NCBI GenBank assembly: GCA_910589555.1
Contig: CAJUTE010000035.1
Coordinates: 1-29,547, forward strand
DNA: 29,547 nucleotides
Origin: an uncultured Muribaculum sp.
GTDB taxonomy: Bacteria > Bacteroidota > Bacteroidia > Bacteroidales > Muribaculaceae
Direction of reading: 5' to 3'
Shown here: positions 25,778-29,547 of the stretch, piece after piece
Numbering within the stretch: the stretch's first letter is position 1
How the letters are laid out: each line of letters starts with the position of its first letter
Position numbers and translations under genes: made by a program
Notes under the pieces: generated by a model
Seen by the model: the letters and a program-made list of their open reading frames with translations, nothing else
The model's database searches: none
Told to the model about the DNA's origin: nothing

Positions 25778-26871
25778 TGATGCAGGACGAAAAAGATTTC
25801 AATAGCAACGATGAGCAGGAGATAGATCTGCTTGAACTTGCGCAAAAGCTTTGGAGCAACCGCAAGACGATTCTGAAATGGTGCGGCATAGGCGCCGTTG
25901 TAGGACTGGTCATCGCATTCAGCATTCCCAAAGAATACACCACCACAATAAAACTTGCCCCTGAGTTTTCCAACTCCAAGGGGTCAAGCGGGCTCGGAGC
26001 GTTGGCTTCCCTTGCCGGAATACAATCAGGAGGAGACGGAGGCACCGATGCCGTAAACCCGAGCCTGTATCCTGATGTGGTTCAGTCAGTGCCTTTTGCC
26101 GTTGACTTGTTTGACACAAAAGTAACTGAATCTGACGGAGAGCTGACGACCACAGTCTACGATTATCTTGCCGAGCACACCTCATCTCCCTGGTGGAGCG
26201 CGATAATCTCCCTTCCGGGCAAAGCCATAGGCGGTGTTGTCTCTCTGTTCAAATCGGAAGAAGAGCTCGACAGTGCGGCATCGACCGATCCGTTCCGACT
26301 CACCAAGGAAGAGAGCGCGATAGTGGATGCAATCAACGCACGAATAGGAGCCGATGTCGACACAAAAACTTTTGTGATATCGATCTCAGCCACAATGCAG
26401 GATCCGCTCGTGTCAGCCGTGCTTGCCGACACTGTCGCAGAAAACCTCAAAAAGTATGTGACAGCTTACCGCACCAACAAGGCTCGCCAGGATCTTGAAT
26501 ATGCCGAAAAGCTCAACAACGAGGCTAAGAAAGAATATTACGCTGCCCAGCAGCGCTATGCCGAATATGTCGACAAAAACCACGGCATAGCGCTCAATTC
26601 AAGACGCACTGAAGAAAAACGTCTTGAAAACGAAGCGGCATTAGCCTATAATCTTTACAACACTACAGCTCAACGGCTCCAGACCGCAAAAGCCAAGGTG
26701 CAGGAAACCACTCCGGTATATGCGGTGGTACAGCCGGCAACAGTGCCCATCAAGGCATCCAAGCCGTCAAAACCGTTGATTTTGGTGGGATGCGTATTCC
26801 TTGCTGCAGTTGCCGCATCGGCATGGATTCTGTTTGGCAAAGATTTAGTGGCAAATTTCAAAAAGAAATAA
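25777..26871 (+). CDS. Wzz-type polysaccharide chain-length determinant / co-polymerase
   Basis: A 364-residue inner-membrane co-polymerase that sets polysaccharide length and contacts the outer-membrane exporter. An acidic N-terminal tail with IDLLELAQKLW, typical of Wzz proteins, precedes the first helix at about 36-50. A large periplasmic domain contains a Gly/Ser-rich stretch (SNSKGSSGLGALASLAG) and a coiled coil (about 225-315, NKARQDLEYAEKL...QRLQTAKAKV). A proline-rich PATVPIKASKPSKP leads into the second helix at about 335-355. No tyrosine kinase domain is fused and no Wzc-type kinase follows. The start overlaps the exporter's stop by one base; two ATGs in tandem make the exact start uncertain by one codon. 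Confidence 0.9.
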   Translation: MMQDEKDFNSNDEQEIDLLELAQKLWSNRKTILKWCGIGAVVGLVIAFSIPKEYTTTIKLAPEFSNSKGSSGLGALASLAGIQSGGDGGTDAVNPSLYPDVVQSVPFAVDLFDTKVTESDGELTTTVYDYLAEHTSSPWWSAIISLPGKAIGGVVSLFKSEEELDSAASTDPFRLTKEESAIVDAINARIGADVDTKTFVISISATMQDPLVSAVLADTVAENLKKYVTAYRTNKARQDLEYAEKLNNEAKKEYYAAQQRYAEYVDKNHGIALNSRRTEEKRLENEAALAYNLYNTTAQRLQTAKAKVQETTPVYAVVQPATVPIKASKPSKPLILVGCVFLAAVAASAWILFGKDLVANFKKK

Positions 26872-26901
26872 GCTAATCCCTGCAAACCATGAGATAATGT
26901 C

Positions 26902-26928
26902 ACGCCCTCCGATACTATCGGGGGGCGT
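26902..26928 (+). promoter_or_regulatory. Strong intergenic hairpin between wzz-like and porE-like genes
   Basis: ACGCCCTCCGAT (26902-26913) and ATCGGGGGGCGT (26917-26928) form a 12-bp stem with one G-U pair and a 3-base loop. No U run follows on either strand, so it is not a classical intrinsic terminator. It may stabilise or process the upstream message, or attenuate entry into the next gene. Confidence 0.6.
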
Positions 26929-26984
26929 CGGCATAATATAGAGGGGCAATTACCGTTAAGAATGTAGAGCAGACACAAAGGATT

Positions 26985-28958
26985 ATGAGGAAATTCTTGA
27001 CATATATATGCGCAATCGCATTAATCGCCGGGGTGGCAAGTTGCGGAACAGCCAAGCTCTCGGTAGCCGATGAACAGATGGCACGCGGCGAATACTACGA
27101 CGCATCGCGCACCTACCGCAAAGTATACAACAAGCTTACCAAAAAGGAAGAGAGACCCCAGCGAGGAGTCGTAGCATTCCGCATGGCAGAGTGCTACCGT
27201 CGGCTCAACATGAGCGCCCGCGCGTCTGCCGCTTATCAGAACGCCATAAGATACGGCTACCCCGACTCAATGGCATATTTCCACCTTGCTCAATCACTGC
27301 AATCGGAAGGGAAATATCAACCGGCAATAAAGGCTTACGAGGAATATCTTGCCACATCGCCAAAAGATGCGGAAAGCGCGCGCACAGGCATAGCCGGTTG
27401 CAAGATGGCTCAGGAATTGAAAAAGTCCCCTACCCGATATGTGGTCAAGAATGCCAAACTGTTCAACTCGCGCCGTGCCGACTTCGCGCCTATGTTCCTC
27501 GACAAATCGCTCGACGCGCTTTATTTCACAACCACCAATGAGAAAGTGACCGGCTCACACCGCAGCGAGATCACCGGCATGAAGAAAAGCGATATATGGG
27601 TGTCGCGCAAAAACGAACGCGGCGAATGGCAGCGCCCTGAAGCCGTGGAAGGCGACCTCAACTCGGAGCATGACGAAGGCATCATCTCGTTCTCGCCCGA
27701 TGGGCAGACTATGTATCTGACACGTGCCCGACGCGAACCGAATTCCGATACCGGAGTCGAAATCTACACCTCACAACGAAGCGATGCTCGATGGAGCGCT
27801 CCTGTGAAATATGAAATCACTGCCGACACGCTGTCAAGCTACGGACATCCCGCCGTATCGCCCGACGGCGAATGGCTATATTTCACTTCCGATATGCCCG
27901 GAGGCTACGGCGGTAAAGATATCTGGAAAATTAATCTGCTGTCGCCGGTGGGCACACTCGAAAACCTCGGTGAATTCATCAACACCCCCGGCGACGAGGT
28001 GTTCCCGTATATGCGAGAGGACAGCTTGCTATATTTTTCAAGCAACGGCCATGCCGGACTTGGAGGGCTCGACATATTCAAAGCACGTCTACAGCCGTCG
28101 GGAGGATGGAGCGTGGTCAACATGGGCGTCCCGGTCAATTCATCAGCCGACGACTTCGGCATCACGTTCGGCGAGGGTGAAAGCGGATATTTCAGCTCCA
28201 ACCGCAATGACGGCCGCGGTTATGACCATCTATACTCTTTCGTGCTTCCCGATTTGAAGATTACAATCTCAGGAATGGTTCTTGACAAGGATGAAGAGCC
28301 GGTACCCAATGCCATAATCAGAATCATAGGCAATGACGGCTCCAATCAAAAAGCATCGGGAAAACTTGACGGGACATTCTCATTCCCGCTCCAACGAGGA
28401 GTGAGCTATGTGATGCTCGCCGGAGCAAGAGGCTATCTCAATGCCAAGCAAGAATTCACCTCCGACACCACCGAGGTCGATGCCGATTACACCGTCGACT
28501 TTATTCTCGCCTCAATACACAAGCCCAATGTGGTCGACAATATCTTCTATGATTTCGACAAAGCCACTCTGCGTCCAGAATCATGCGTGGCGCTCGATTC
28601 CATAGTGCAAGTTCTTCACGACAATCCCAATGTGACTATCGAGATGGCGTCACATACCGACCGCTGGGGATCGGACGAATACAACATGAACCTCTCCCAA
28701 CGCCGAGCTCAGTCGGTGATCGACTACCTTATATCCAAAGGAATACGCAAGGATCGCCTGCAGCCGCAAGGCTACGGAGAATCACGTCCGAAAACAATCA
28801 CCAAACGTCTCGCCCGCGAATTTCCGCAATTCAAGGAGGGCGATGTGCTGAACGAAGAGTTCGTATCACAACTGCCTGAGGATCAACAGGAGATTGCCGA
28901 TCAAATCAATCGCCGCACTGAATTCCAAGTATTGTCAACCGACTATAAAATGTATTGA
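26985..28958 (+). CDS. PorE-like lipoprotein: TPR, PD40 propeller, carboxypeptidase-regulatory-like and OmpA domains
   Basis: A 657-residue periplasmic/outer-membrane lipoprotein with the domain order of PorE, a T9SS-associated peptidoglycan-binding protein of Porphyromonas. The signal ends in GVASC with C20 as the lipidation site. TPR-like helices fill about 27-140 (YYDASRTYRKVY, YQPAIKAYEEYL). A PD40/WD40-like propeller spans about 160-425, with repeated FSPDGQTMYLT, VSPDGEWLYFTSD and YFSSN blades. A CarboxypepD-like domain follows at about 430-515 (ISGMVLDKDEEPVPNA). The OmpA domain at about 520-655 has NIFYDFDKATLRPES and the peptidoglycan-binding SHTDRWGSDEYNMNLSQRRA. No core T9SS gene is present. 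It follows the wzz-like gene by 113 bases with no promoter I can see, so it is perhaps transcribed with it. Confidence 0.88.
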   Translation: MRKFLTYICAIALIAGVASCGTAKLSVADEQMARGEYYDASRTYRKVYNKLTKKEERPQRGVVAFRMAECYRRLNMSARASAAYQNAIRYGYPDSMAYFHLAQSLQSEGKYQPAIKAYEEYLATSPKDAESARTGIAGCKMAQELKKSPTRYVVKNAKLFNSRRADFAPMFLDKSLDALYFTTTNEKVTGSHRSEITGMKKSDIWVSRKNERGEWQRPEAVEGDLNSEHDEGIISFSPDGQTMYLTRARREPNSDTGVEIYTSQRSDARWSAPVKYEITADTLSSYGHPAVSPDGEWLYFTSDMPGGYGGKDIWKINLLSPVGTLENLGEFINTPGDEVFPYMREDSLLYFSSNGHAGLGGLDIFKARLQPSGGWSVVNMGVPVNSSADDFGITFGEGESGYFSSNRNDGRGYDHLYSFVLPDLKITISGMVLDKDEEPVPNAIIRIIGNDGSNQKASGKLDGTFSFPLQRGVSYVMLAGARGYLNAKQEFTSDTTEVDADYTVDFILASIHKPNVVDNIFYDFDKATLRPESCVALDSIVQVLHDNPNVTIEMASHTDRWGSDEYNMNLSQRRAQSVIDYLISKGIRKDRLQPQGYGESRPKTITKRLAREFPQFKEGDVLNEEFVSQLPEDQQEIADQINRRTEFQVLSTDYKMY

Positions 28959-28960
28959 TC

Positions 28961-29547
28961 ATGGAACAATTCCGCACTGTAGTGCCACCTCTAAACGGCT
29001 TTCGCGGCACCATCACTCACCAAAAGCCCATTGTCTTGCTCGGTTCCTGCTTCACCGACAATATCGGCATGAAGCTTCAGGAAAGCCTTTTCAACTGTGC
29101 CGTCAACCCCATGGGCACCCTCTACAATCCGGCAAGCATAGCCGTGGCAATATTTGACCTGCTGTATGAACGTGACTACACCGTCGGCGAGCTATTCAAC
29201 CACAACGGCGTATGGCACAGCTGGAGCCACCATTCCCGATTTTCAGCGTCAACTCCCGAGGAAGCGATCGAAAAGATGAACCAAAGCGCAGCCGAAGCCC
29301 GCAGTCTGCTAAAGGATGCATCGGCGCTCGTCATCACATTCGGCACGTCCTATATATTCCGGTTGAAAGAGGGTCGCAACGTGGTTGCTAATTGCCATAA
29401 AATGCCGGCATCCATGTTTGACCGCGAGTTTCTCACATCGACCATGACATTAGGCTTATGGAAGAAAATACTCCGCGAAATTTCAGCCCGATATCCCGAC
29501 CTGAAAGTAATATTCACGGTAAGTCCTATACGACATCTCGCCGATGG
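28961..29547 (+). CDS. GSCFA-family protein, cut by the right edge
   Basis: The first 195 codons of a gene that continues past the window. It starts at an ATG two bases after the PorE-like stop. Near residue 28 it has LLGSCFTDNIG, the family's GSCFA block with T in place of A, then NPMGTLYNPASIA and WHSWSHHSRF, and TFGTSYIF further on. GSCFA proteins are Bacteroidota-enriched and resemble SGNH/GDSL hydrolases; the serine of GSC would be the nucleophile. The substrate is unknown. No signal peptide is visible, so it looks cytoplasmic. The end and any C-terminal domain lie outside the window. Confidence 0.88.
   Translation, partial: MEQFRTVVPPLNGFRGTITHQKPIVLLGSCFTDNIGMKLQESLFNCAVNPMGTLYNPASIAVAIFDLLYERDYTVGELFNHNGVWHSWSHHSRFSASTPEEAIEKMNQSAAEARSLLKDASALVITFGTSYIFRLKEGRNVVANCHKMPASMFDREFLTSTMTLGLWKKILREISARYPDLKVIFTVSPIRHLAD

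Noticed and set aside
1..29547. tRNA, rRNA, CRISPR array, insertion sequence, prophage or toxin-antitoxin genes
   Set aside because: Looked for and not seen; intergenic gaps are short except 1-627 and 21721-22212, and neither shows a cloverleaf, regular spaced repeats or a transposase.

Overview
The window reads as a chromosomal segment of an anaerobic Bacteroidota, most likely order Bacteroidales and perhaps Muribaculaceae. The order rests on the gene set (a PorX-type receiver/PglZ protein, a PorW/SprE-like TPR lipoprotein, a PorE-like TPR/beta-propeller/OmpA lipoprotein, a GSCFA protein, a CE12-CE8 pectin esterase fusion, Imm17 beside tsaE) and on promoters of the Bacteroidota type (TTTG, about 19-20 bp, TAnnTTTG). 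Shine-Dalgarno sequences are largely absent. The family assignment is only a guess. Almost everything is core metabolism or envelope biology. I see no rRNA, tRNA, CRISPR array, insertion sequence or phage gene.

Region by region. (1) 1-627 is an AT-rich gap with no convincing gene; it ends in the promoter of a plus-strand operon. (2) 628-7539 (+) is a tightly packed operon: tsaB (t6A tRNA modification), metF (folate), holB (DNA polymerase III delta'), a large AddB-like PD-(D/E)XK nuclease and hemW (haem chaperone). The genes overlap or lie a few bases apart. (3) 7563-9057 (+) is rmuC with its own promoter. It is convergent with (4) 9094-10949 (-), a self-contained unit of promoter, secreted rhamnogalacturonan acetylesterase/pectin methylesterase fusion, and hairpin terminator. 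(5) 10952-20478 (-) is a long run that appears co-transcribed: GH25 lysozyme, aroA, a small Cys/His membrane protein, a metal ABC permease, porW-like, porX, tsaE, imm17-like and birA. The last three overlap by 1-4 bases. (6) 20674-21720 (-) holds two unrecognised three-helix membrane proteins. (7) 21721-22212 is a divergent intergenic region with a good plus-strand promoter and a roughly 200-base leader that contains a 41-codon ORF. (8) 22213-28958 (+) encodes a polyprenyl-phosphate sugar-1-phosphate transferase, an SLBB outer-membrane export protein and a Wzz-type chain-length protein, then a PorE-like lipoprotein behind a strong hairpin. (9) A GSCFA-family gene runs off the right edge.

How the parts work together. 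Two subunits of the t6A machinery, TsaB and TsaE, lie in different operons of the window. Three proteins resembling type IX secretion or gliding accessory factors (PorX, PorW, PorE) are present without any core T9SS gene, so their role here may be a broader envelope function. The WecA-like/Wza-like/Wzz-like trio can start, size and export a polysaccharide, but no glycosyltransferase, flippase or polymerase gene is visible. Nothing here is clearly a new system. The best leads are the Cys/His membrane protein beside an orphan metal permease, the Imm17-like gene buried in a housekeeping operon, the Por-like trio, and the leader ORF of the polysaccharide operon.
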